From Agrobacterium vitis (GTDB lineage: Bacteria > Pseudomonadota > Alphaproteobacteria > Rhizobiales > Rhizobiaceae): a stretch of DNA of 64,000 nt. Positions 46,901-55,300 of the stretch are shown here, piece by piece. The notes beneath the pieces were generated by a model, which did no database searches, was not told the DNA's origin, and saw only the letters and a list, made by a program, of their open reading frames with translations. Location: NCBI RefSeq assembly GCF_013426735.1, contig NZ_AP023272.1, positions 248,001-312,000 on the forward strand, in the 5' to 3' direction. Each line of letters begins with the position of its first letter. Position 1 is the stretch's first letter. Position numbers and translations under genes: made by a program.

Positions 46901-47671
46901 CTATGCGGCCCTGAATGCCTCGATCAACCGCACATCATGCTCACGGCAAATAGCGGCAAGGCCTTCGATATCGCAGACGTCAGTGATGAACGTGTGAACC
47001 TGGCTGAGATGGCCAATTCGCACCGGCGCGGCGCGCTCGAATTTGGAGGAATCGGCCACCAGAATCACATGCCGGGCATTGGCGATAATCGCCTGCGCCA
47101 CCTTCACCTCCCGATAATCATAGTCCAGCAATGCGCCGTCCGGATCGATGGCGGAAGCACCGATCACCGCATAATCCACCTTGAACTGGCGGATGAAATC
47201 GACCGCCGCTTCCCCGACGATCCCGCCGTCGGAGCCACGCACGACGCCGCCGGCGATTACCACCTCAATGCCTGGAAAGACCCGCAGGCGATTGGCAACG
47301 TTGATATTATTGGTAATGACCATCAGGTCCTTGTGGTCAAGCAATGCTTCGCCCACCGCCTCGGTCGTCGTGCCGATATTGATGAACAGCGATGCATTGC
47401 TGGGGATCAATTCGGCGGCAGCCCGTCCAATCGCCTGCTTTTCCGGCGCGGCCATTGAGCGGCGCGCTTCATAGCGAACGTTTTCGGCACCGCTTGGAAA
47501 GATCGCTCCTCCATGGACCCGCGTCAACCGACGCGTCTCACAGAGATCATTGAGATCCTTGCGGATGGTTTGCGGCGTCACCGAAAAGCGCAGCGCCAAA
47601 TCGTCCACCTGCACCCGGCCTTCCGCCTTGGCGATGTCGAGAATGTCGGATTGCCGGGCAGACAGAAACAT
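46901..47671 (-). CDS. glpR: DeoR-family repressor of the glycerol operon
   Basis: A 256-residue DeoR-type regulator. The N-terminal helix-turn-helix has VDDLALRFSVTPQTIRKDLN and RLTRVHGGAI; the C-terminal sugar-phosphate sensor domain has NIGTTTEAVGEAL and ITNNINVANRL. By analogy with GlpR it would bind glycerol 3-phosphate and release DNA. It is directly upstream of glpD on the same strand, with a 115-base gap holding AAAACGAA repeats; the same motif occurs at its own promoter, suggesting autoregulation. Confidence 0.92.
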   Translation of the reverse strand: MFLSARQSDILDIAKAEGRVQVDDLALRFSVTPQTIRKDLNDLCETRRLTRVHGGAIFPSGAENVRYEARRSMAAPEKQAIGRAAAELIPSNASLFINIGTTTEAVGEALLDHKDLMVITNNINVANRLRVFPGIEVVIAGGVVRGSDGGIVGEAAVDFIRQFKVDYAVIGASAIDPDGALLDYDYREVKVAQAIIANARHVILVADSSKFERAAPVRIGHLSQVHTFITDVCDIEGLAAICREHDVRLIEAFRAA

Positions 47672-47686
47672 GCACCCCTCCCCGTT

Positions 47687-47718
47687 TTCGTTTTTCTTTC
47701 ATCATAATCCAAAACGAA
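47687..47718. promoter_or_regulatory. Candidate GlpR operator upstream of glpR
   Basis: TTCGTTTT (47687-47694) and AAAACGAA (47711-47718) form an inverted pair of the motif that is repeated in front of glpD. It lies 16-47 bases before the glpR start. Confidence 0.5.
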
Positions 47719-47737
47719 AGCGGTGCAATGCGCCTGA

Positions 47738-47753
47738 CGTCTCACGTGAAACG
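47738..47753. promoter_or_regulatory. ParS-like sequence with one core mismatch
   Basis: The 14-base core GTCTCACGTGAAAC (47739-47752) differs at one base from the chromosomal parS core GTTTCACGTGAAAC bound by ParB. It lies between glpR and the DUF2177 stop. Chance occurrence is possible. Confidence 0.3.
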
Positions 47754-47754
47754 T

Positions 47755-48156
47755 TTATAAAAACCGGCTGGTAATCAGATAGCCAATCCCGGCTGCGGTG
47801 GCCGTCAGCACCGTGCCCCAGGCCATATCGACCAGGCTGAGCGTCAGTGACCAGGATTTCAAGGTGGCCAGATTGGTCATGTCATAGGTACCATAGGCGA
47901 TCAGCCCCAGAAGGGCACCGCTGACCAGAGCCGTTAACAGGCTGCCGCTTTGCAGGGCTGGACCGACCGCAAAATAAACAATGCCGACGATATAAAATAA
48001 ATAAAACAGACCCGCAGCGGTGAAATTGGGCTGATCCCGCATCATATCGCCGATGCGGGACTTGTAAAAACCCAGCGCAATTTTGCTGAGCCAGAGGAAA
48101 TCGAGGGTGAAAAACACCGCAGCCGTGGCACAATAGGCAATTGCATAGCTGCGCAT
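47755..48156 (-). CDS. DUF2177 membrane protein
   Basis: A 133-residue protein with four predicted membrane segments and the family motifs FTLDFLWLS near the N-terminus, FYKSRIGDMM, and GLIAYGTYDMTNLATLKSW. DUF2177 proteins have no assigned activity. It starts 26 bases after the chrR stop and so is likely the third gene of an rpoE-chrR operon, placing it in the RpoE stress response. Confidence 0.88.
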   Translation of the reverse strand: MRSYAIAYCATAAVFFTLDFLWLSKIALGFYKSRIGDMMRDQPNFTAAGLFYLFYIVGIVYFAVGPALQSGSLLTALVSGALLGLIAYGTYDMTNLATLKSWSLTLSLVDMAWGTVLTATAAGIGYLITSRFL

Positions 48157-48182
48157 ATGGTCTCATTCCTTTAAAGTGTCGG

Positions 48183-48875
48183 CTATATACCGAGGATCGG
48201 TTGAAACAGCCGGACAAGTCGGCTCTTAAACCGTAGGGGGGCGTCGGTCACGGCCAGGCAGATGCAATCTTCGCCATCTTCAGCAATAGGCTGATGTTCC
48301 AGTTGCTCGTCTGCTTCCTCCAGATCGCCACGGGCAAACCGCCCCTGTCCATCGTGGAAGCTGCCTTTCAGCACCAGTGTCAGTTCGCGACCGCCATGGC
48401 TATGTTCCGGCACCGGCTTTCCGGCCGGAATGCGCAGCAGACGCACGCTGGTTTCACCATCGCGGGTCTTGATCGGAATGTGATATGCGCCGCGCCCAAG
48501 CGACTTCCATTTCAAACCATCAAGATCCTGTCCCAGATAGGAACGAAGCGGTTCCGGCAGGATCGCATCGCGCTGCCGGTGGGTGGCGTCCGGCGACGCC
48601 TCAACCCGGCTGACGGTGCTTTCCCTGGTCCGTTCGCCGGAGGCAGTCAGCCTTGCTCGCATATCTTGCCAGGAGCGGTCGAAGCTACGATCGGCATCAA
48701 CAGGTTTTTCCGCCTCCAACAATGCCCCGGCAGTAACCTCCATGGTCGCAAGGCGCCGGCGACAATCGGGACACAAGGCGAGATGGGTAGCAATGGCAAT
48801 GCCCCAGCCTTCGGCAAGGCTGCCATTGGCGTAATCGAGCAGCAATTCATCGCTGACATGATGGTGAACAGTCAT
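48183..48875 (-). CDS. chrR: Anti-sigma factor ChrR (zinc, cupin)
   Basis: A 230-residue anti-sigma factor. The N-terminal zinc-binding domain has His6, His31, Cys35 and Cys38 (HLALCPDC), at the same positions I recall for Rhodobacter ChrR. The C-terminal cupin-like domain has PEHSHGGRELTLVLKGSF and a DLEEADEQLEHQP metal-ligand region, needed there for the singlet-oxygen response. It would hold RpoE inactive until singlet oxygen or organic peroxide appears. Its ATG shares one base with the rpoE stop, so the two are translationally coupled. Confidence 0.92.
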   Translation of the reverse strand: MTVHHHVSDELLLDYANGSLAEGWGIAIATHLALCPDCRRRLATMEVTAGALLEAEKPVDADRSFDRSWQDMRARLTASGERTRESTVSRVEASPDATHRQRDAILPEPLRSYLGQDLDGLKWKSLGRGAYHIPIKTRDGETSVRLLRIPAGKPVPEHSHGGRELTLVLKGSFHDGQGRFARGDLEEADEQLEHQPIAEDGEDCICLAVTDAPLRFKSRLVRLFQPILGI

Positions 48876-49447
48876 CAGCGATCCTCCTCTGAGCGGTCTT
48901 CAAGGGTGGCACGAAGCTTGGCAAACGCCATGCGGATTCTCGACTTCACCGTGCCGAGCGGCAGATTGAATTCCTTGGCAAGCGCGCTGTGCGGAATTTC
49001 GTGAAAGAAGGACCGTTGCAACAGCTCCAACTGCTCCTGCGGCAATTGTCCCATGGCCTTGTGCAGCCTTTCCGCATCCTGGCGGTTTTCCAGATCCTGA
49101 TCGGCTGGCATCACCTCGTCAGGCACGAAGGCCGGGTCGTTCGGATCGAATTCCGGCCGATTCTGCTTGCGATAGGCCGAAACCCGCAGATTTCTGGCAA
49201 TGGTAAAGATCCAGGCGGAGACATTGCCCCGGGCCGGATCGAATAATGCGGCCTTGTTCCAGACCACCATCATGGTTTCCTGCATCAATTCCTCTGCCGC
49301 CTGCTGGTCACGCGCCTGACGAGCCATATAGGCCTTTACGCGCGGACCGTAATGGCGGAACAATGTTTCGAATGCTTCCACATCCCGTTCGCGAGCAACT
49401 GCTGCGAGCATGGAAGACATGTCTTCGATTTCAGCCTTCATAATCAT
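48875..49447 (-). CDS. rpoE: ECF sigma factor RpoE (ChrR-regulated, ECF11 type)
   Basis: A 190-residue extracytoplasmic-function sigma factor. Region 2 (FETLFRHYGPRVKAYMARQA, EELMQETMMVVWNKAALFDP, NVSAWIFTIARNLRVSAYR) and region 4 (LPQEQLELLQRSFFHEIPHS, LPLGTVKSRIRMAFAKLR) are complete. The start is either the ATG at 49447 or the one two codons later; neither has a strong ribosome site, and the open frame upstream lies beyond the predicted transcription start. It is followed without a gap by chrR, and a matching promoter lies upstream. Confidence 0.92.
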   Translation of the reverse strand: MIMKAEIEDMSSMLAAVARERDVEAFETLFRHYGPRVKAYMARQARDQQAAEELMQETMMVVWNKAALFDPARGNVSAWIFTIARNLRVSAYRKQNRPEFDPNDPAFVPDEVMPADQDLENRQDAERLHKAMGQLPQEQLELLQRSFFHEIPHSALAKEFNLPLGTVKSRIRMAFAKLRATLEDRSEEDR

Positions 49448-49569
49448 CCCGTTTGCGCCAGAAGGCACGGATCTCCCACCCAACCGGCTGCGCCTGAAAA
49501 GGCGCGGGGCCGTCACTCTCTTATTGTGGCATTCCAGAGCCGCTTGGGAAATGATTATTGTCATGGCGC

Positions 49570-49599
49570 TTTCTACGCCTTCTTGCGAAAACTGGATCA
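49570..49599 (-). promoter_or_regulatory. Candidate RpoE-dependent promoter of rpoE-chrR
   Basis: On the minus strand TGATCC (49599-49594), an 18-base spacer and TAGAAA (49575-49570) fit the TGATCC-N18-TAAGA-like promoter of Rhodobacter RpoE. Transcription would start near 49563 and yield a leader of about 115 bases. This implies autoregulation. Confidence 0.65.
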
Positions 49600-49688
49600 C
49601 TGCCCGAAAAAAAATCCGCTCCTGGCAATCCAGCCTCTGCTGGCATTCGTAAATACTGTAAACGAACAACCGGGAGGCGACCGCTCTT

Positions 49689-51047
49689 ATGAAGATCGGA
49701 TTAGACAGCGGATTGACCACAGGTGCAAAGCGCATTGCCGTGGTCGGATCGGGAATTTCCGGTCTATCCTGCGCATGGCTTTTGTCCAAGGGTTTCGATG
49801 TCACGGTGTTTGAGGCTGAAAACCGCTTCGGTGGTCACGCCAATACCGTCAACGTCGCAGGACCAAACGGACCTGTGGCTGTTGATACCGGGTTCATCGT
49901 CTATAACGACCGCAATTATCCAAATCTCGTTGCCCTGTTCGATCATCTCGGCGTGCCAAACCAAGCCTCCGACATGTCCTTTGCAGCCTCGCTGGATGCG
50001 GGCCGTTTTGAATATTCCGGCTGCGGGCTGGCGGGTTTGCTCGGTCAGCGCAGCAACGTGCTTCGCCCACGCTTCTGGCGCATGGTGGCTGACATAATGC
50101 GCTTTTACCGGGAAGCGCCTTTGCTGCTCGAGCGCCAAGACCTGACAGCGGCAACGCTTGGCGATTATCTCGATCTGGAAGCCTATAGCAATGCGTTTAT
50201 CGAGGATCACCTCCTGCCGATGGGCGCTGCGATCTGGTCGACGACCGCTGCCGACATGCGGGCCTATCCGCTGAATGCCTTTGTCCGGTTCTTCATCAAT
50301 CACGGTTTGGTCACGTTGAAGAACAGGCCGCAATGGCGCACGGTGACCGGGGGCAGTCGTGAATATGTCCTGCGCATCAAGCAGGCGACCAAGGCCGATT
50401 TCCGGGCCAACGATCCGGTCAAAGCCATTATCCGCAGTGCGCTGGGGGTGAAGATCGTCACGCAAAGCGGCTATCAGGATCGTTTCGATCAGGTTGTTGT
50501 CGCCACCCATGCGGATGAAGCACTGGCGCTGCTGGACGATGCGCAAGGGCTGGAACGGGCGCTGCTTGGCTGCTTCGATTACACCAAAAATGTTGCCGTG
50601 CTGCATTCCGACACCAGGCTGATGCCAAAGCGCAAACAGGTCTGGGCCAGCTGGAATTACATCGGCGAAGAGCGCAAGGCTGGCGAAGGGCCGCTCTGCG
50701 TAACCTATTGGATGAACCGGTTACAGGGCCTCGACGCCTCGCTGCCTCTGTTCGTAACGCTCAATCCTTCGCGTGATATCGACGAGTCCAAAGTGCATCA
50801 GGTCTTCAACTACGCCCATCCGCTTTTCGATGCCAAGGCAATCGCCGCCCAGCGCCAGCTCTGGCAATTGCAGGGGCGCAACAGGACCTGGTTCTGCGGT
50901 GCGCATTTTGGCAGCGGCTTCCATGAAGACGGACTCCAATCCGGTTTGGCTGTTGCCGAACAACTGTCAGGAATTGCCCGTCCGTGGTCGGTGGAAAACC
51001 AATCGGGCCGGATTTTTGTCGAACCGATGCTGGCGGCAGCGCAATGA
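49689..51047 (+). CDS. FAD-dependent oxidoreductase (amine oxidase-like) of the fatty-acid modification cluster
   Basis: A 452-residue flavoprotein. The dinucleotide-binding motif is Gly20-Ser-Gly22-Ile-Ser-Gly25 (IAVVGSGISGLSCAWLLSKG), followed by the ADP-ribose acid VFEAENRFGGHANTV and an amine-oxidase/desaturase-like body ending GAHFGSGFHEDGLQSGLAVA. Genes of this type next to DUF1365 and a CFA-synthase-like methyltransferase are common in bacteria with RpoE-ChrR; the Rhodobacter relative (RSP1091, UfaO) acts in furan fatty-acid synthesis as I recall. It is divergent from rpoE, and its stop overlaps the next start by four bases. Confidence 0.85.
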   Translation: MKIGLDSGLTTGAKRIAVVGSGISGLSCAWLLSKGFDVTVFEAENRFGGHANTVNVAGPNGPVAVDTGFIVYNDRNYPNLVALFDHLGVPNQASDMSFAASLDAGRFEYSGCGLAGLLGQRSNVLRPRFWRMVADIMRFYREAPLLLERQDLTAATLGDYLDLEAYSNAFIEDHLLPMGAAIWSTTAADMRAYPLNAFVRFFINHGLVTLKNRPQWRTVTGGSREYVLRIKQATKADFRANDPVKAIIRSALGVKIVTQSGYQDRFDQVVVATHADEALALLDDAQGLERALLGCFDYTKNVAVLHSDTRLMPKRKQVWASWNYIGEERKAGEGPLCVTYWMNRLQGLDASLPLFVTLNPSRDIDESKVHQVFNYAHPLFDAKAIAAQRQLWQLQGRNRTWFCGAHFGSGFHEDGLQSGLAVAEQLSGIARPWSVENQSGRIFVEPMLAAAQ

Positions 51048-51847
51048 GCTGGTCATCGGCAATATTCACCGGTGCGGTTGTGCATCAACGCCACCGGCCT
51101 AAAAAGCATAGTCTGCGATATCAGGTCTTCTGCCTGCTGGTCGATCTCGATGAACTGCCAGCTATAGACAAGTCGCTTTGGCTTCTCGGATATAATCGCC
51201 GGGCGATCTTGAGGATCGACGACCGCGATCATGGCCTTGGCATTCCCGGAGGCTTGAAGGCCTGGGTTGCCAACCATGTCGAGCGGGCCGGTCTTAATAC
51301 CGAAGGCATGAAAGTGAGCATGCTCTGCTACCCGCGCATGTTCGGCTATGTTTTCAATCCCTTGACACTTTATTATTGCTATGGGCCGTCCGGTACCCTG
51401 CTTGCCCTGCTTTACGAGGTTGAAAATACGTTTCACGAGCGGCACACCTATGTCATTCCGGCCAGCGTGGAAGAGGATGGCGCGATCCGCCACGCCTGCG
51501 CCAAGCAGATGTATGTTTCACCCTTCATGCCGATGGAATGCCTCTACCGGTTCAAAATCGTGCCGCCGGGCGAAACTGTAACCGTCGCCATCAACGAAGC
51601 CGACGAACAGGGGCCATTGCTCTATGCATCGTTTTGCGGAAAGCGCCGCACCCTTGATGATCGGGCCTTGTTGAGGGTTCTGGTCCGCTATCCGCTGATG
51701 ACACTGAAAGTCATGGGCGCGATCCATTGGGAAGCGCTTAAACTCTGGGTGAAAGGCGTGCCATTGCATCGGCATCGCAAGGCGCAGAACCCAATCGCCA
51801 GTTCCATCATTCCGCCTGAGGCTGCAAACGCAAGGAGCCCGTCATGA
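51044..51847 (+). CDS. DUF1365 protein
   Basis: A 267-residue soluble protein. Family motifs include AIFTGAVVHQRHRPKKHSLR at the N-terminus, CYPRMFGYVFNPLTLYYCYG, EVENTFHERHTYV and KQMYVSPFMPMECLYRF. DUF1365 has no proven activity but almost always accompanies a CFA-type methyltransferase and an FAD oxidoreductase. The ATG overlaps the upstream stop (ATGA) and its own stop overlaps the next start in the same way, so all three are translationally coupled. Confidence 0.9.
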   Translation: MSWSSAIFTGAVVHQRHRPKKHSLRYQVFCLLVDLDELPAIDKSLWLLGYNRRAILRIDDRDHGLGIPGGLKAWVANHVERAGLNTEGMKVSMLCYPRMFGYVFNPLTLYYCYGPSGTLLALLYEVENTFHERHTYVIPASVEEDGAIRHACAKQMYVSPFMPMECLYRFKIVPPGETVTVAINEADEQGPLLYASFCGKRRTLDDRALLRVLVRYPLMTLKVMGAIHWEALKLWVKGVPLHRHRKAQNPIASSIIPPEAANARSPS

Positions 51848-53058
51848 CCCATGCCGACCAGCAAACCGCGACACTTTCTCTCACCTCCGCGCCGCTGTGG
51901 CAAAGGGTGCTGTGTGGCTGGGCGGGCCGCCTGACCCATGGCCATCTGACGCTGTTGTTTCCTGACGGCAAGGAACATCACGTCACCGGCCGCGAAGCCG
52001 GACCATCCGCCGTCTTGAAGCTCAACAATGCCCGTCCGGTGTGGCGGGTGATGGCGGGAGGGACGCTCGGCTTTTCGAGGTCCTATATGGACGGCGACTG
52101 GGACAGTCCCGATATTGCCGGATTTCTGGAACTTGCCATTGTCAATGAGGGCAATTGGCACGGGCTGATGTCACCCTCCGCACTGCTGGGCAAGCTGGCG
52201 CTGCTGCGCCATAAGCTGAGGCGCAATTCCAAGGCCGGGAGCCGGCGCAACATCGCTTTCCATTACGATCTCGGCAATGCCTTCTATCGCCATTGGCTGG
52301 ATGAGACGATGACCTATTCATCGGCGCTCTATACCCACACCCATCAATCGCTTGGCGAGGCGCAGGCCGCCAAATACCAGCGTATCGTGGAGCAATTGGC
52401 GCTGGGGCCGGAGGATCACGTCCTGGAAATCGGCTGCGGCTGGGGCGGCTTTGCCGAACATGCCATCCGCGCCAGCGGGTGCCGGGTAACGGGCCTGACC
52501 CTCTCCACCGAGCAGGCCGCCTATGCGCGCCAGCGGATGCAGTCAGCAGGATATGCCGAGCGGTGCGATATCCGGCTGGAAGATTACCGGGATGTGCAGG
52601 GCCGGTTCACCAAGATCGTTTCCATCGAAATGTTCGAGGCGGTCGGTGAGGAAAACTGGCCGGTCTATTTCAACCGGGTACGCGATCTGCTGGTGGACGG
52701 CGGCAAGGCCGTGGTTCAGGTCATCACCCTGGATGAGGGTCGCTTCGAGCAATATCAACGCGAAGCGGATTTCATCCAGACCTATATTTTTCCAGGCGGT
52801 ATGCTGCCGTCCGTCGAGCGATTCGAAATCTCGGCGATGAAGGCCGGACTAAAAACCCGCGATACCTTCCGCTTTGGCCTCGATTATGAACGCACTCTTC
52901 TCACCTGGGACAAAAGCTTTACCGCCCATTGGTCCAAGATCGCACCGCTGGGCTTTGACGAGCGGTTCTTCCGTATGTGGCGCTATTACCTGCATTACTG
53001 CGCCGCAGGCTTTAGAACCGGACGGCTCGATGTGGTGCAGTTCGAGCTTGAAAAGTAA
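51844..53058 (+). CDS. cfa: Cyclopropane-fatty-acyl-phospholipid synthase-like methyltransferase
   Basis: A 404-residue SAM-dependent methyltransferase acting on unsaturated phospholipid acyl chains. The SAM motif is VLEIGCGWGGFAEHA (193 on), preceded by HYDLGNAFYRHWLDETMTYS, and followed by VSIEMFEAVGEENWPVYF and IQTYIFPGGMLPSVERF, all CFA-synthase signatures. Together with the FAD and DUF1365 proteins it may make cyclopropane, methylated or furan fatty acids; which product cannot be told from sequence. A terminator follows. Confidence 0.9.
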   Translation: MTHADQQTATLSLTSAPLWQRVLCGWAGRLTHGHLTLLFPDGKEHHVTGREAGPSAVLKLNNARPVWRVMAGGTLGFSRSYMDGDWDSPDIAGFLELAIVNEGNWHGLMSPSALLGKLALLRHKLRRNSKAGSRRNIAFHYDLGNAFYRHWLDETMTYSSALYTHTHQSLGEAQAAKYQRIVEQLALGPEDHVLEIGCGWGGFAEHAIRASGCRVTGLTLSTEQAAYARQRMQSAGYAERCDIRLEDYRDVQGRFTKIVSIEMFEAVGEENWPVYFNRVRDLLVDGGKAVVQVITLDEGRFEQYQREADFIQTYIFPGGMLPSVERFEISAMKAGLKTRDTFRFGLDYERTLLTWDKSFTAHWSKIAPLGFDERFFRMWRYYLHYCAAGFRTGRLDVVQFELEK

Positions 53059-53075
53059 ACGGTCGATCATCAATC

Positions 53076-53104
53076 AAAAAAGGGGGCGAAGGCCCCCTTT
53101 TTCA
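53076..53104. terminator. Bidirectional terminator after the cfa-like gene
   Basis: AAAAAAGGGGGC (53076-53087) pairs with GCCCCCTTTTT (53092-53102) around a 4-base loop. The T-run follows on both strands, serving the two converging transcripts. Confidence 0.88.
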
Positions 53105-53127
53105 CGTTATGACATTGTGGAAATATC

Positions 53128-53898
53128 TCAGGTCTTCCGCAGCATCTTGCGCGTCAACGCGAAATACAGCGGATAAGGCAAAAGCCTCAACAGCTTGAGC
53201 GACAACACCATTTGCCAGGGAAAGGCGATTTCAAATTTTCCGGCCTCCATCCCTTTTTCAATGTGATCAGCAGCTTGCTCAGCCGTCACCAGGAAGGGCA
53301 TGGGGAAGTCATTCTTGTCGGTCAGCGGGGTTTTGACAAAGCCCGGATTGATAATGCTGATCGCCACGCCCTTTTCGAGAAGTCCAGGACGCAAGGCCTC
53401 AGCCAGGGTGATCATCGCTGATTTGGTCGCTCCGTAAATGCCACCGCCCGGCAGGCCACTATAGCCAGAGACCGAACCGACAAGGCCGATCCGGCCTTTG
53501 CCGCGCGCCACCATCACGGCAATCACTGCTTCCAGGCAATGGCCGGTGCCGACCAGATTGAGATCAACCATCCGGCGCAATTGCTCAGCATCGAAACGCT
53601 CGGCTGTTTCACGGATATAGGAGCCTGCGGAAAACACCGCTATGTCGATTGGGCCAAGCTTGGCTTCGATGTCGCCCACAACCTGTTTCACCGCGTTCCC
53701 ATCGGTAATATCCAGTGGAAAAGCATGAATGCGGTCCGGATTTTCAGCCGCCAGCGCCAGCAAATCCTCGGTCCGCCGGGCGCTGACCCCGACGATATAG
53801 CCTTCACGCGCCAATTTCAGGGCAAGCGAGCGGCCAATACCGGAACTGGCGCCGGTGATCCAGGCGACCCTGGCGCGCGGCGAGGATGACATGACCAT
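53128..53898 (-). CDS. Short-chain dehydrogenase/reductase
   Basis: A 256-residue SDR. The cofactor motif is TGASSGIGRSLALKLA, the catalytic triad is in GLVGSVSGYSG (Ser), YGATKSAM (Tyr-x3-Lys), and PGFVKTPLTDKN follows. A hydrophobic and basic C-terminus (LLRLLPYPLYFALTRKML) suggests membrane association. Its ATG shares a base with the stop of the DUF3833 gene. It is the last gene of the three-gene minus-strand operon beside the RpoE module. Confidence 0.88.
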   Translation of the reverse strand: MVMSSSPRARVAWITGASSGIGRSLALKLAREGYIVGVSARRTEDLLALAAENPDRIHAFPLDITDGNAVKQVVGDIEAKLGPIDIAVFSAGSYIRETAERFDAEQLRRMVDLNLVGTGHCLEAVIAVMVARGKGRIGLVGSVSGYSGLPGGGIYGATKSAMITLAEALRPGLLEKGVAISIINPGFVKTPLTDKNDFPMPFLVTAEQAADHIEKGMEAGKFEIAFPWQMVLSLKLLRLLPYPLYFALTRKMLRKT

Positions 53899-54452
53899 CA
53901 CTTCACAATCCCTAAGTGCTTTTGTGCCTTTACCTTGGCAGCATGTCCGGCCTTATGGAAGGACACGGTGGTCTTGGCGACCGGAAAGCCGAATTTCGTC
54001 ACCCAGGCGGTGTTGAGCACGGTACCATCCGGCTTCAACACCATCTTGTCGTAGAACCGGACCTTGTTGGACTGGGTCTCGGGCGAGAGATAGACGAGAT
54101 AGTTGAAACGAGCGGTATCGCCGCTCAGTCGAACCAGCGCATTGCCGACCACATCCTCCCGGGTTCCGGTATAGGTCGTCGGTCCCGTCTTGACGAACCG
54201 CCAGGTTTTGCGGTCGCGCGTGCCATCCTCGAAGCGGAAATCCTCCCGCAGCGTCAGAACATGGCCATCCCATTTGCCAGTGAGATCGACAGTGAATTTG
54301 CGGCTGACGCCATTAATGGCGGCGAAATGTCCCTCGGCCACGGTCTTGCCGACGAAATAGTCCTCGAAGGTAAAATCGGCCGCAGTTGCGGCGCCAACCG
54401 AGGAAAACAGCCCGACACTCAGACCAAAAAGCGCAGATTTCAGTCCCGACAT
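53898..54452 (-). CDS. Secreted DUF3833 protein
   Basis: A 184-residue protein with a signal peptide (MSGLKSALFGLSVGLFSSVG, cleavage near ATA-AD). The mature part has the DUF3833 pattern: FEDYFVGKTVAEGHFAAING, LTGKWDGHVLTLREDFRFED, and TWRFVKTGPTTYTGTREDVV. It has a lipocalin-like beta-rich look and could handle lipids in the periplasm; no activity is proven. GGAG lies eight bases before the ATG at 54452. It is encoded between two SDR genes. Confidence 0.85.
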   Translation of the reverse strand: MSGLKSALFGLSVGLFSSVGAATAADFTFEDYFVGKTVAEGHFAAINGVSRKFTVDLTGKWDGHVLTLREDFRFEDGTRDRKTWRFVKTGPTTYTGTREDVVGNALVRLSGDTARFNYLVYLSPETQSNKVRFYDKMVLKPDGTVLNTAWVTKFGFPVAKTTVSFHKAGHAAKVKAQKHLGIVK

Positions 54453-54519
54453 GATCAAATCTCCGGTTTATTGCTATCGTTACTTTCACTACGCGCCAAA
54501 CGGGCTGCCGGATTGGTTT

Positions 54520-55236
54520 CTACCACTCGATCACGGAACCGTCATAGGCGAAAAAGCCCCCGGTCTGGGCGGGAGTGAGCGTGTCAAGCACGGATAGCAG
54601 CAGGCCCGCGCTGTGATCCGGGGCAAACCGTTCATGACCCACGGCGAAATTGGCAGAAAGCCCGGTATCGACACTGCCGGGATGCAGGCTGGCCACTACC
54701 GCTTGCGGACGTGTCCGGCCAATCTCGATGGCGGCAGTGTGGACGATCTGGTTAAGCGCTGCCTTGGATGCCCGATAGGAAATCCAGCCGCCAAGACGAT
54801 TATCACCAATCGAACCGACCCGGGCCGACAGAAAACCCATCAGCGACCGGCTGTTTTTCGCCAGAAGCGGCGTGAAATATTTGAGCACCATCGCTGGACC
54901 AATGGCATTCAGGGCGAACTGGGCCGCCATTGCCTCAGAAGTTACGGCTTTGATGGCTTTTTCTGGCCCAACGCCGTTAATGGTCAAAGCGCCCGTTGCA
55001 CAAAGGATCAGATCGAAGCTTTGGTGCTGACCAGCCAGCCGATGCGCGCAGGCAGCGATGCTCGCCTCATCCGTCAGATCAAAACCGTCCTCGCGGCGCG
55101 ACAGCGTCGCCACATCCTGGCAGGCACTATCCTGCCTCAGAACCTCGCAAAGCGCCGAGCCGATACCGCCGGATGCGCCGATGACCAGAGCGCTATAGCT
55201 TGGGCGAAGCGATGTCATTGATGTAAAACGACGCAT
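54520..55236 (-). CDS. Short-chain dehydrogenase/reductase
   Basis: A 238-residue SDR of the CsgA/C-factor-like branch. The cofactor motif is VIGASGGIGSALCEVL, the middle has CATGALTINGVGPEK, and the catalytic residues are in FLSARVGSIGDN (Ser), and SYRASKAALNQ (Tyr-x3-Lys). I chose the ATG at 55236 because AGAGG lies eight bases upstream. It is the first gene of the operon with DUF3833 and the second SDR, and a candidate RpoE promoter lies upstream. Confidence 0.85.
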   Translation of the reverse strand: MRRFTSMTSLRPSYSALVIGASGGIGSALCEVLRQDSACQDVATLSRREDGFDLTDEASIAACAHRLAGQHQSFDLILCATGALTINGVGPEKAIKAVTSEAMAAQFALNAIGPAMVLKYFTPLLAKNSRSLMGFLSARVGSIGDNRLGGWISYRASKAALNQIVHTAAIEIGRTRPQAVVASLHPGSVDTGLSANFAVGHERFAPDHSAGLLLSVLDTLTPAQTGGFFAYDGSVIEW

Positions 55237-55300
55237 TTTCCACCTCTTTGCGACATTTATTGTTCTGCCAGTCATCCGAATGCTGACGGGCCGCGTAACA

